38,706 nucleotides of DNA from Pseudohaliea rubra DSM 19751 (GCF_000764025.1 NZ_KN234772.1:1-38706); one strand, 5' to 3'; shown: positions 1 through 7,414, counted from the first letter of the stretch. A program made the numbers and translations. The notes: generated from the letters alone by a model not told the origin.

Positions 1-137
1 GCCCGGGCGCGCTCGCCGCCGCCTTCGCTGAGCCGGGCGACCAGCGTGCGCAGGTCGTCCACCTGGGCGCGCAGCGCCGCTTCGTTGGCCTCGGCCTCGG
101 GGCCGGTGAGGTCGGCCTGGCTGGTAAGTGTCGGCAT
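1..137 (-). CDS. liuB: Methylcrotonoyl-CoA carboxylase, carboxyltransferase (beta) subunit, N-terminal fragment
   Basis: Only the first 45 codons are in the window. The reading frame starts with ATG at 137 and runs off the left edge. The start, MPTLTSQADLTGPEAEAN, followed by a helix of the type LRAQVDDLRTLVARLSEGGG and then ERARA, matches the usual N-terminus of the biotin-dependent carboxyltransferase subunit of methylcrotonyl-CoA carboxylase. That enzyme carboxylates 3-methylcrotonyl-CoA in leucine breakdown, the step after isovaleryl-CoA dehydrogenase. The gene begins 10 nt after the liuA stop on the same strand, so it is very likely part of the liuR–liuA–liuB operon. The catalytic domain cannot be checked. 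Confidence 0.85.
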   Translation of the reverse strand, partial: MPTLTSQADLTGPEAEANEAALRAQVDDLRTLVARLSEGGGERAR

Positions 138-147
138 GGCGGGTTCC

Positions 148-1317
148 TCAGGCGGAGGCGTTGAACAGTTCGCGGCCGATAAGCATGCGGCGGATCTCCG
201 AGGTGCCGGCGCCGATTTCGTAGAGCTTGGCGTCGCGCAGGAGGCGGCCGGCGTTCGACTCGTTGGTGTAGCCGAAGCCGCCGAGGGCCTGGATGGCCTG
301 CAGGGCGAGCTGCGTGGCCTTCTCGGCGGTGTAGAGGATGACGGCCGCGCAGTCCTGGCGGGTCTCCTCGCCGCGGTCGCAGGCGGAGGCTACCGCGTAG
401 AGGTAGGCGCGGCAGGCGTTGAGATCCGCGTACATGTCGGCGAGCTTGCCCTGCATGAGCTGGAAGGTGCCGATGGGCTGGCCGAACTGCTCGCGGGTGT
501 GCAGGTAGGGCAGCACCTCGTCGATGCAGGCCTGCATGATGCCCACGGGGCCGCCGGAGAGCACGGTGCGCTCGTAGTCGAGGCCGGACATCAGGATTTT
601 CACGCCCTCGCCCTCGCCGCGGATGACGTTCTCCGCCGGTACGCGGCAGTCCTCGAACACCAGCTCGCAGGTGTTGGAGCCGCGCATGCCGAGCTTGTCG
701 AGCTTGGGCGAGCGGGAAAAGCCCGGGAAGTCGCGCTCGACGAGAAAGGCGGTGATGCCGCGGGCGCCGGCGGCCGGGTCGGTCTTGGCGTAGATCACGT
801 AAACGTCGGCGTCCGGGCCGTTGGTGATCCACATCTTGTTGCCGTTGAGCACATAGTGGTCGCCGTCGCGGCGGGCGGCGAGCTTCATGGAGACCACATC
901 GGAGCCGGCGTTGGGCTCGGACATGGCCAGGGCGCCGACGTGTTCGCCGGTGCAGAGCTTCGGCAGGTACGTCGCTTTCTGTGCCTCGCTGCCGTTCTTC
1001 TGGATCTGGTTCAGGCAGAGGTTGGACATGGCGCCGTAGGACAGGCCCACGGCGCCCGACGCGCGGCTGATCTCCTCCATGACCACGCTGTGCGCGAGGT
1101 AGCCCATGCCGCTGCCGCCGTAGGCCTCGTCCACGGTGATGCCGAGGAGGCCGAGCTCGCCGAACTTCGGCCACAGGTCGGCCGGGAATTCATTGTCGCG
1201 GTCGATCTGCGCGGCTCGCGGGGCGATTTCCTTCTGGCAGAACTGATAGACGGACTGCCGCAGCATGTCGATCTCTTCGCCAAGGCCGAAGTTCAGGGTG
1301 GGGTAGCCGGTGTTCAT
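148..1317 (-). CDS. liuA: Isovaleryl-CoA dehydrogenase
   Basis: A 389-residue flavoprotein of the acyl-CoA dehydrogenase family, predicted to oxidise isovaleryl-CoA to 3-methylcrotonyl-CoA in leucine catabolism and pass electrons to ETF. The family signature [10 protein letters not shown] lies at 131–140 and the flavin-contacting KMWITNG at 161–167. The candidate catalytic base is Glu249 in [12 protein letters not shown]; this helix position is the one used by isovaleryl-CoA dehydrogenases, whereas most other acyl-CoA dehydrogenases use a glutamate in the C-terminal domain near [10 protein letters not shown] (367–376). Length is normal. Its ATG overlaps the liuR stop (ATGA), so the two are translationally coupled, and liuB follows after 10 nt. 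Substrate assignment rests on the Glu position and on the LiuR/LiuB neighbours. Confidence 0.95.
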   Translation of the reverse strand: MNTGYPTLNFGLGEEIDMLRQSVYQFCQKEIAPRAAQIDRDNEFPADLWPKFGELGLLGITVDEAYGGSGMGYLAHSVVMEEISRASGAVGLSYGAMSNLCLNQIQKNGSEAQKATYLPKLCTGEHVGALAMSEPNAGSDVVSMKLAARRDGDHYVLNGNKMWITNGPDADVYVIYAKTDPAAGARGITAFLVERDFPGFSRSPKLDKLGMRGSNTCELVFEDCRVPAENVIRGEGEGVKILMSGLDYERTVLSGGPVGIMQACIDEVLPYLHTREQFGQPIGTFQLMQGKLADMYADLNACRAYLYAVASACDRGEETRQDCAAVILYTAEKATQLALQAIQALGGFGYTNESNAGRLLRDAKLYEIGAGTSEIRRMLIGRELFNASA

Positions 1318-1898
1318 GCGTGTCTCCTTGCGGGGGCGGCGGCGGCCTCGGGTTGGCCATCTGTGCCAGTGGCGGCTTTCTTGGTGGTGTCTTTTTCGGT
1401 GGTGTTTTGTTCGGCGGGGTCCTTGCCGGAGGTGTTCTGGCGACTGGTGCCGTCGCCGTGGCTCGTGCCGGCCCCGGCGGTTTCCCTGCGGCCGCTGTGC
1501 GCGCCGGGCGCGGCGTGCGTCTGCCGCTCCCGCAGGGCGTCCCGGCAGAGGCTGTCCACCTCGTCGAGGCTGGCGAGCATGGCGTCGAGGTCCGCGCGCT
1601 GGCGGACGAGCTGGGCGCGGCGTGCCTCGATGCGTTCGATGAGCGAGGCCAGCTGCGCGGCGTTGTTTTCACCGGGCTGGTACATGTCGATGATCTCGAC
1701 GCTCTCGGCGAGGCTGAGGCCGATGCGCTTGCCGCGGAGGATCAGCTTGATGCGCACCCGGTCTGCCGGGGTGTAGCGGCGCTGGCCGCCCTCCCGGCGC
1801 GGGTGGATATAGCCTTTTTCCTCGTAGAAGCGGATGGTCCGGGTGGTGATGCCGAACTCCCGGGCCAACGCCGAGATGCTGTAGCTGCGTTCGCCCAC
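1314..1898 (-). CDS. liuR: MerR-family regulator of leucine/isovalerate catabolism, with low-complexity tail
   Basis: A 194-residue protein. Residues 5–75 form a typical MerR winged helix-turn-helix ([21 protein letters not shown], then [15 protein letters not shown]), and about 78–120 is the dimerising coiled coil. Being first in the operon with liuA and liuB identifies it as LiuR, the known repressor of branched-chain amino acid degradation genes. A perfect palindrome (1946–1961) lies 47 bp upstream and overlaps the predicted -35, consistent with autorepression. The tail from about residue 125 is unusual: rich in T, G, K and A, with degenerate five-residue units such as NTSGK, NTTEK and DTTKK. 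It is encoded by a 15-bp minisatellite and runs right up to the liuA overlap. No effector-binding function can be seen for the tail. Confidence 0.88.
   Translation of the reverse strand: MGERSYSISALAREFGITTRTIRFYEEKGYIHPRREGGQRRYTPADRVRIKLILRGKRIGLSLAESVEIIDMYQPGENNAAQLASLIERIEARRAQLVRQRADLDAMLASLDEVDSLCRDALRERQTHAAPGAHSGRRETAGAGTSHGDGTSRQNTSGKDPAEQNTTEKDTTKKAATGTDGQPEAAAAPARRHA
1377..1451. repeat. 15-bp coding minisatellite in the liuR tail
   Basis: Five consecutive degenerate 15-bp units start at 1377, 1392, 1407, 1422 and 1437. On the + strand they follow the pattern TTTTTCGGTGGTGTT. The period is a multiple of three, so it encodes pentapeptide repeats of type N/D-T-x-x-K/Q within LiuR and leaves the frame open. 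Confidence 0.75.
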
Positions 1899-1932
1899 GG
1901 TCCTGCCTGCGTTTTCTATGGCGATGTGCCGG

Positions 1933-1961
1933 AGTCTAGATCACGTTTACGTTAACGTAAA
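1933..1961 (-). promoter_or_regulatory. Predicted promoter of the liuR–liuA–liuB operon
   Basis: Read on the minus strand, TTTACG (1956–1961) and TAGACT (1933–1938) are separated by 17 bp, a good sigma-70 arrangement. The start site would fall near 1926, about 28 nt before the liuR ATG. The -35 is part of the LiuR palindrome. Confidence 0.65.
1946..1961. promoter_or_regulatory. LiuR operator, perfect 16-bp palindrome
   Basis: TTTACGTTAACGTAAA is identical on both strands. Its position in front of liuR, overlapping the -35 hexamer, and its likeness to the known LiuR site in other proteobacteria (recalled, not searched) support the call. Occupancy should block RNA polymerase. Confidence 0.8.
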
Positions 1962-2041
1962 GCAGGTGGCCTTGCGGCCGCCGGGATACACCTGCGGTCG
2001 GCTTGCGGTACGATGCGCGCTCAACGGCAAGGCGTGAATCC

Positions 2042-3016
2042 ATGGCGCAGGCAGACCTGATCAGGCGGCTCGCGGACGGCGAGTTCCACTCCGGCGAGGT
2101 GCTCGCCGGGGAGCTCGGCGTCAGCCGCACCGCGGTGTGGAAGCAGCTCGCCCACCTCGAGGCCCTGGGCATCACCCTTGAATCCGTGCGCGGGCGCGGC
2201 TACCGGATCCCCGGGGGCCTCGATCTGCTCGACGCGGCCGCCGTGCAGGCGGCGTTGCCCGCGGAGGCTGCCGCGCTCGTCGCCGGGCTGGACATCGTCG
2301 ACAGCGTGGATTCTACCAACGCCGCGCTCCTGCGCGAGGCACCCGGCCCGGTCGGCCGCGGCCGGATCTGCGCCGCCGAGCGCCAGCTCGCCGGGCGCGG
2401 CCGGCGGGGCCGCAGCTGGGCGAGCCCCTTCGCGCGCAATCTCTATGTCTCCGTGGGCTGGACCTTCGCCCAGGGCGCCGCCGCCCTCGAAGGCCTGAGC
2501 CTCGCGGTGGGGGTTGCCCTCGCCGAGGCCCTGGAGGAGCTCGGCCTCGCCGGGGTCGCCCTGAAGTGGCCGAACGACCTCCTAGCCGGCGATGCCAAGC
2601 TCGGTGGCGTGCTCATCGAGCTGAGCGGCGACGCCGACGGTCCCTGCCGGGTGGTGGTGGGTATGGGCCTCAATGTGCGCATGCCCGCCGCCGCCAGCAC
2701 CATCGATCAGCCCTGGACTGACTTGGCGACCCTTGCCGGCGGCACAGCGCCGTCGCGCAGCCGGCTTTTGGCGGCCGTGCTTGGCCGGGTGCTGCCGCTC
2801 CTCGCCGGCTACGGCAGCGCGGGCTTTGCCCCCTGGCAGGCGCGCTGGGAGGCCCTGGATGCCTTCGCCGGGGCGCCGGTACAGGTGCTCTCGGGGGAGA
2901 CGCGGCTGGCGGGCGTCGCCCGCGGCGTCGATGAGCGCGGTGCCCTGCTGCTCGAGACAGCGACCGGCCTGCGCCCGATCCACGGCGGCGAGGTGTCTCT
3001 GAGGCGTCAGCCGTGA
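2042..3016 (+). CDS. birA: Bifunctional biotin–[acetyl-CoA carboxylase] ligase / biotin operon repressor
   Basis: A 324-residue class II biotin protein ligase. Residues about 4–60 are an N-terminal winged helix (HSGEVLAGELGVSRTAVWKQL, ending RGRGYRI). The catalytic domain carries the biotinyl-AMP loop GRGRRGRSWASPF and the lysine motif LKWPNDLLAGDAKLGG. The last ~50 residues form the SH3-like C-terminal domain. It biotinylates carrier subunits, including presumably those of acetyl-CoA and methylcrotonyl-CoA carboxylases. The start was set at 2042 (MAQADLIRRL), since the in-frame codons upstream look unrelated and AAGGCG lies before it. The stop overlaps the coaX GTG (GTGA). birA next to a pantothenate kinase and the Thr-Tyr-Gly-Thr tRNAs is ancestral gammaproteobacterial order. 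Confidence 0.96.
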   Translation: MAQADLIRRLADGEFHSGEVLAGELGVSRTAVWKQLAHLEALGITLESVRGRGYRIPGGLDLLDAAAVQAALPAEAAALVAGLDIVDSVDSTNAALLREAPGPVGRGRICAAERQLAGRGRRGRSWASPFARNLYVSVGWTFAQGAAALEGLSLAVGVALAEALEELGLAGVALKWPNDLLAGDAKLGGVLIELSGDADGPCRVVVGMGLNVRMPAAASTIDQPWTDLATLAGGTAPSRSRLLAAVLGRVLPLLAGYGSAGFAPWQARWEALDAFAGAPVQVLSGETRLAGVARGVDERGALLLETATGLRPIHGGEVSLRRQP

Positions 3017-3762
3017 GCATCATCGGCCTCGTGCTCCAGCTGGACCTCGGCAACAGCCGGCTCAAGTGGCGTCTCATCGATTGCGGGGGCGGCACTGTGC
3101 TCGGCCGCGGCGCCTGTGCGCCCCTCGATGACGCCTGGCTGCAGCAGCCGGTGGCCGTCGCGGCCGTGCAGGTCGCGAGCGTGGCCAGCGATGCGACGGA
3201 CGCCGCGCTCGCCGCGCGCGTCCGCGACCGTTTCGCCGTGGAGCCCTGGTTCGCCCGCGCTACGCCGCAGTGCGGCGACCTTAGCAACAGCTACGCCGAG
3301 CCGCAGCGCATGGGCGTCGACCGCTGGCTGGCCATGGTCGCCGCCCGGGCCCGCTGCCGCGAGCGCCTGTGCGTGGTCGACGCCGGCTCCGCCCTTACCA
3401 TCGATCTGGTCGCCGCCGACGGGCGCCACGAGGGGGGCTACATCATTCCCGGATCAGCGCTCATGGCCCGGGCGCTACAGACCGCTACGGACCGGGTGCG
3501 CTTCGATGACGGCGAGGGCGATTCCCTGGCGCCCGGCCAGTCCACCGCCGCCTGCGTGTATCACGGCATCGCGCTGGCCCAGGCCGGGGCGCTGCAGCTG
3601 GCGCTGATGGAGGCGCAGCGTCAGGGCGCGGCACCGCGCGTTCTGCTGACCGGTGGCGCTGCCAGGCAGCTTCGTCGCCTGTTGGGCGGGCTGGTTGCCC
3701 TGCCGCTGGAGCTGGCCGAGGACCTCGTGCTCGACGGCCTGGCGCTGGCTGCGCGATCATGA
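3013..3762 (+). CDS. coaX: Type III pantothenate kinase
   Basis: A 249-residue protein of the ASKHA fold that phosphorylates pantothenate, the first step of CoA synthesis. The phosphate-1 motif is LDLGNSRLKWRL (residues 10–21, with Asp11). GVDRWLAMVAA provides the conserved G-x-D-R, and VVDAGSALTIDLV is the second acidic motif with a likely catalytic Asp. These motifs separate it from the unrelated type I CoaA that sits here in E. coli. Start is GTG, overlapping the birA stop by 4 nt, so expression is probably coupled. The length is typical for the family. Confidence 0.95.
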   Translation: MSIIGLVLQLDLGNSRLKWRLIDCGGGTVLGRGACAPLDDAWLQQPVAVAAVQVASVASDATDAALAARVRDRFAVEPWFARATPQCGDLSNSYAEPQRMGVDRWLAMVAARARCRERLCVVDAGSALTIDLVAADGRHEGGYIIPGSALMARALQTATDRVRFDDGEGDSLAPGQSTAACVYHGIALAQAGALQLALMEAQRQGAAPRVLLTGGAARQLRRLLGGLVALPLELAEDLVLDGLALAARS

Positions 3763-3794
3763 TCGGGTTCGGGATTTGCGCGGAGGCGGGGTGA

Positions 3795-3980
3795 GACATT
3801 CAGTGCAGCAGGCCGTCCCGTGATAAAGACATCATCGGGGAGTGCTCCCTTCTCAAGGTGGGCAAGCGTCTGGTCGTCGGTGAGGTTTTACTCTGTTCCG
3901 ACGGCGACGAAGAGCCCGTCGCCCATGTAACGGGCACCTATTCGATACCGCCGACCCCCGGCCCCGTCGCGAGGGCATGA
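3795..3980 (+). pseudogene. C-terminal remnant of a PaaI/YbgC-like hotdog thioesterase
   Basis: An open stretch with no plausible start encodes, from 3828, 50 residues beginning DIIGECSLLKVGKRLVVGEV and including EEPVAHVTGTYSIPP before a TGA at 3978. That pattern (GE-x-x-L followed by VAH-TGTYSIPP) is the C-terminal third of PaaI-family acyl-CoA thioesterases, which are ~140–160 residues long. The N-terminal hotdog helix and the catalytic Asp/Asn region are absent, and a stop lies in frame at 3792–3794. The reading is a truncated, non-functional gene. The rest of this gap (3763–4001) shows nothing else except a short CCCGG/CCGGG hairpin at 3984–3997. Confidence 0.7.
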
Positions 3981-4001
3981 GTTCCCGGCACGCCGGGCCC
4001 A

Positions 4002-4030
4002 TTGAATCGCCAGGTCCCTTACACTATGCT
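4002..4030 (+). promoter_or_regulatory. Predicted promoter of the tRNA operon
   Basis: TTGAAT (4002–4007) and TATGCT (4025–4030) are spaced by 17 bp. The start would be near 4037, and tRNA-Thr begins at 4045. The bases after the -10 are C-rich, as expected for a stringently controlled stable-RNA promoter. Confidence 0.55.
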
Positions 4031-4044
4031 CGCACTCCTTCGAT

Positions 4045-4120
4045 GCTGGCGTAGCTCAGTAGGTAGAGCAGCTGATTTGTAATCAGCCGGTCGGGGGTTC
4101 GATTCCTCTCGCCAGCTCCA
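4045..4120 (+). tRNA. thrU: tRNA-Thr (anticodon TGT)
   Basis: A 76-nt cloverleaf. Acceptor GCTGGCG pairs with CGCCAGC, the D arm contains TAGCTCAGTAGGTAGAGCA, and the anticodon stem-loop has loop TTTGTAA with TGT. The T arm is GGGGGTTCGATTCCTCT, and CCA is encoded. It is the first of four tRNAs in the same order as E. coli thrU-tyrU-glyT-thrT in front of tufB. Confidence 0.98.
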
Positions 4121-4177
4121 TTACCCGGCGGGCCTCGGTTCAGAGGTCCGCCCGGCCTGATTGTTCGTCAAAAGCTG

Positions 4178-4206
4178 TTGACAACCCCTGGTCGCCTCTG
4201 GACAAT
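4178..4206 (+). promoter_or_regulatory. Second promoter, in front of tRNA-Tyr
   Basis: A consensus TTGACA (4178–4183) is followed after 17 bp by GACAAT (4201–4206), placing a start near 4213, six bases before tRNA-Tyr. A GC-rich hairpin at about 4125–4157 followed by TTGTT lies between it and tRNA-Thr, so tRNA-Tyr may be transcribed separately from tRNA-Thr. Confidence 0.6.
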
Positions 4207-4218
4207 GTGCCGCCTTCC

Positions 4219-4302
4219 GGAGGGGTTCCCGAGTGGCCAAAGGGATCAGACTGTAAATCTGACGCGAAAGCTTCGGTGGTTCGAATCCACCCCCCTCCAC
4301 CA
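4219..4302 (+). tRNA. tyrU: tRNA-Tyr (anticodon GTA)
   Basis: An 84-nt class II tRNA with a long variable arm. GGAGGGG pairs with CCCCTCC, the anticodon loop is CTGTAAA with GTA, the variable arm lies around 4262–4277, and CCA is encoded. The last 20 bp, including the G after CCA (4284–4303), recur exactly at 4459–4478. Confidence 0.97.
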
Positions 4303-4478
4303 GTAGGAAAGTATGATCAGCCAGGGCCTGGCAAGGCGGTCGATCACAGTGAGTGCGTAGGACGGGTGGGCTCGAACCGGGTTCGAGCGAGGGGCGAAAG
4401 CCCCGAAGCAGCGCCGCCGCAGGCGGCGACCCGGAGGGCGAGGGCCGCAGGCCCGGGTAATCCACCCCCCTCCACCAG
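4303..4478 (+). repeat. tRNA-Tyr 3'-end repeat unit, rtT-like
   Basis: A 175-bp unit between two exact 20-bp copies of the tRNA-Tyr 3' end (4284–4303 and 4459–4478). It is packed with hairpins: GCTCGAAC/GTTCGAGC near 4370–4388, GGGGC-GAAA-GCCCC, GCCGCC-GCA-GGCGGC, and GGGCC-GCA-GGCCC. There is no convincing coding frame. The E. coli tyrT operon is known for 178-bp repeats starting with 19 bp of the tRNA-Tyr 3' end and yielding rtT RNA, and the present unit has the same design. An alternative is a tiny integrative element or its attachment-site scar. Confidence 0.6.
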
Positions 4479-4483
4479 ATTTT

Positions 4484-4497
4484 TGGCGTAGCTCAGT
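4484..4497 (+). other. Fragment of a tRNA 5' half
   Basis: TGGCGTAGCTCAGT is identical to positions 3–16 of the upstream tRNA-Thr(TGT) (4047–4060), but no anticodon arm or acceptor partner follows. It lies just after the tRNA-Tyr 3'-end copy. This looks like a relic of a duplicated or deleted tRNA. The stretch 4498–4557 holds nothing else recognisable. Confidence 0.5.
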
Positions 4498-4557
4498 GGC
4501 TTGCACGAAGCGCAGCGGCTGGTTCGCAGCTTGGGTTACGAGGCGACGGTTTAACGG

Positions 4558-4631
<74 letters not shown>

Positions 4632-4647
4632 GAAGGGCAAGGGTAAG

Positions 4648-4723
<76 letters not shown>

Positions 4724-4822
4724 TTCCCTGCTCTTTTTTTGTTTTGCGGGGCCGTGACCGGCAACCCGCCGGAATTGATGCAAGAGCGTGGCGCATGCCG
4801 CCGTGGAAAGGAGACTGCTGGA

Positions 4823-6038
<1,216 letters not shown>

Positions 6039-6046
<8 letters not shown>

Positions 6047-6102
6047 AGCGCTCGATACGACGCCTCGAATAAAGCGTTCGAGACTTCGCATCGAATAAAG
6101 CG
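6039..6102 (+). repeat. 26-bp tandem repeat that includes the tuf stop codon
   Basis: TCGAATAAAGCG occurs at 6039, 6065 and 6091, exactly 26 bp apart. The remaining 14 bp of the units are only partly conserved. The first copy is the end of tuf (codon GAA, then TAA), so the end of the gene has been duplicated twice into the 3' UTR. Confidence 0.8.
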
Positions 6103-6120
6103 TCCCCTGCAGCGCTCAGG

Positions 6121-6141
6121 GTGAGCCCGGCCAGGGCTCAC
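6121..6141 (+). other. Hairpin in the tuf 3' UTR
   Basis: GTGAGCCC (6121–6128) pairs perfectly with GGGCTCAC (6134–6141) around a 5-nt loop. There is no T tract. It sits just ahead of the terminator and could protect the mRNA 3' end. Confidence 0.5.
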
Positions 6142-6151
6142 GCTTCGCGGA

Positions 6152-6176
6152 AGGCCCGGCTCTGCCGGGCCTTTTT
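6152..6176 (+). terminator. Intrinsic terminator of the tRNA–tuf operon
   Basis: A 9-bp perfect stem, AGGCCCGGC (6152–6160) with GCCGGGCCT (6164–6172), with a TCT loop followed by a T run to 6176. Confidence 0.92.
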
Positions 6177-6290
6177 CGTTTCTCGCGCAGGTCATGACCT
6201 GTGTCATTGCTCCGGCATGAGCACCCCCGCATGCTGGAAGCCAGCCCTGTGTCGATCGAACCATAAAGACAAGCTGATTGAGGAATTCTC

Positions 6291-6533
6291 ATGTCCGTAG
6301 AACACCACGACCTGATCCACGAGTTTCCCGAGCTCAAGGACCGTATCCACGAACTCAAGACCAGTGACGAGCATTTCCGCGGGATGTTTGACGAGTACCA
6401 TCGACTCACCCGGGAAGTCGAGAACATGGAGAATGAGGTTACGCCGGCATCGACCCGCACGGAGGAAGACGCGAAGAAGCGCCGGCTGCACCTCAAGGAC
6501 GAGCTTTATCGCATGCTGACGGCAAAGGACTGA
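6291..6533 (+). CDS. YdcH-like small protein (DUF465)
   Basis: An 80-residue, highly charged, entirely helical protein. The N-terminal EFPELKDRIHELKTSDEHFRGMFDEYHRLTREV is the YdcH/DUF465 signature, including the L-K-x-S-D-x-H-F core and the E-x-x-L motif, and the rest looks like an antiparallel coiled coil. The biochemical role of the family is not established. GAGGA precedes the ATG. It is followed after 9 nt by a DksA-like gene, with AGGAGG in the gap, so the two form a small operon downstream of the tuf terminator. Confidence 0.88.
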   Translation: MSVEHHDLIHEFPELKDRIHELKTSDEHFRGMFDEYHRLTREVENMENEVTPASTRTEEDAKKRRLHLKDELYRMLTAKD

Positions 6534-6542
6534 GGAGGCGCA

Positions 6543-6857
6543 GTGGCCTACGACGACATCGAAGCAGCGCTGCGCACCCGCCTGGCGGAGCTGCAGCAGC
6601 GCCTGGCCCGCATCAAGACTGATGCGAGCAAGGAGTACCCGAGCGACTCTGCCGAGCAGGCACAGGAGCGGGAGAACGACGAAGTGGTCGACGCCATCGG
6701 CCACGAGACGGCCCTCGCGATCCGCGAGGTGGCTGCGGCCCTGGAGCGTATCGCCGAGGGCACCTACGGACGGTGTGAGAGCTGCGGCGAGCAGATCGGC
6801 AAGGAGCGCCTGAAGGTCCTCCCCCAGGCCACTCGCTGCGTGAACTGCGCGGAGTAG
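6543..6857 (+). CDS. Short DksA/TraR-family C4 zinc-finger protein
   Basis: A 104-residue protein. Residues 8–30 and 41–72 form two helices of a coiled coil; the connecting tip has DSAEQA (35–40), which fits the D-x-x-D/E-x-A tip that DksA uses in the RNA polymerase secondary channel. The C-terminal zinc finger has Cys78, Cys81, Cys99 and Cys102 (CESCG and CVNC). It is shorter than DksA (~150) and closer to TraR-type proteins. Start GTG has AGGAGG only 4 nt away. Binding RNA polymerase is inference from the tip and fold; regulation of the adjacent ribosomal operons would be a natural role. Confidence 0.88.
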   Translation: MAYDDIEAALRTRLAELQQRLARIKTDASKEYPSDSAEQAQERENDEVVDAIGHETALAIREVAAALERIAEGTYGRCESCGEQIGKERLKVLPQATRCVNCAE

Positions 6858-6910
6858 TCGGCCTCCACCCGTTGGCGGCCCGGCGTGACGTCGGGCTCGT
6901 TACCCTATTC

Positions 6911-7002
6911 CGGGGTGAGCACGGGATACTTCTCTCAGCCTGCCCGGCCGGGACGCTCCACGATATTCGCCTGGTGAGAGAAGTTTCCCCCACTCACCCC
7001 TG
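6911..7002 (-). repeat. Stem-loop element A (family 1)
   Basis: Inner arms ACTTCTCTCA (6928–6937) and TGAGAGAAGT (6975–6984) and outer arms GGGGTGAG (6912–6919) and CTCACCCC (6993–7000) pair perfectly, with a less regular stretch between. The loop, read on the minus strand, contains GCGAATATCGTGGAGCG, shared with element B, plus about 13 extra bases. The arm type is shared with element D at 21.6 kb. Confidence 0.8.
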
Positions 7003-7085
7003 ACGCCTACTGTACTTTCGGCGCCGTAAGTGCCAGCTGTTAGTTATCGTCATAGTCCAACCAGGCGAAAGGGGTAACTCCGGCG

Positions 7086-7157
7086 GTAGGCGCATGTACA
7101 GAGGTAGGGGCACGCACACAGGTAGGCGCATGTACAGAGGTAGGGGCATGTACAGAG
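7086..7157 (+). repeat. 18-bp tandem repeat
   Basis: Four 18-bp units of pattern GTAGGGGCATGTACAGAG start at 7086, 7104, 7122 and 7140, then a partial fifth runs into element B. Units 1 and 3 are identical. The GGTAGGGG they carry is the boundary box of family-1 elements, so the array probably grew from that box. There are no spacers, so this is not a CRISPR. Confidence 0.85.
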
Positions 7158-7232
7158 GTAGGGGCGGCTACCGGAGGGTGCCCCCACCAAGCGAATATCG
7201 TGGAGCGACTGGGGGCACCCTCCGGTAGCCGC
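7157..7232 (+). repeat. Stem-loop element B (family 1)
   Basis: Perfect 22-bp arms (7164–7185 and 7211–7232, core GGAGGGTGCCCCC) enclose a 25-nt loop (7186–7210): ACCAAGCG, AATATCGTG, GAGCGACT. A GGTAGGGG box (7157–7164) marks the left boundary. Arm type is shared with element C and the central 9-mer with element A. Confidence 0.9.
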
Positions 7233-7280
7233 ACCGGCAAACCACGACAAGCACCGGCAAACTACGATAAGCAACGACAA
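7231..7280 (+). repeat. 20-bp tandem duplication
   Basis: GCACCGGCAAACCACGACAA at 7231–7250 is repeated with two changes at 7251–7270, followed by a shortened third copy (7271–7280). The remainder up to the S10 promoter (7281–7369) holds GGAGCGTCCCGGCCGG (7290–7305), which also occurs in the loop of element A, and nothing else recognisable. Confidence 0.75.
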
Positions 7281-7369
7281 AACGACCTGGGAGCGTCCCG
7301 GCCGGACCAAGGGCGGCAGGTACCCGGTGCGAGCTACCGCCGAAATCAACGTTCCACCCGAAATTGTAG

Positions 7370-7398
7370 TTGACAGTCCCCGAGGCGATCACTAGACT
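7370..7398 (+). promoter_or_regulatory. Promoter of the S10 operon
   Basis: TTGACA (7370–7375) and TAGACT (7393–7398) are separated by 17 bp. The start would be near 7405, giving a ~60-nt leader before the rpsJ GTG at 7464. Confidence 0.8.
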
Positions 7399-7414
7399 TC
7401 GCGTTCCTTTTTCG

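Noticed and set aside
46..1776. A 576-codon open frame on the plus strand across liuA and liuR
   Set aside because: It is an antisense shadow of GC-rich genes. Its peptide is low complexity and matches no family, while the minus strand encodes clear LiuA and LiuR.
7086..7157. CRISPR array
   Set aside because: Units are directly adjacent with an 18-bp period and no unique spacers, and no cas gene is present.
7050..7349. Minus-strand frame with the repeats PYLCTC/AYLCTC
   Set aside because: The peptide repeat is merely the translation of the 18-bp DNA array. It has no start context and crosses the arms of element B.
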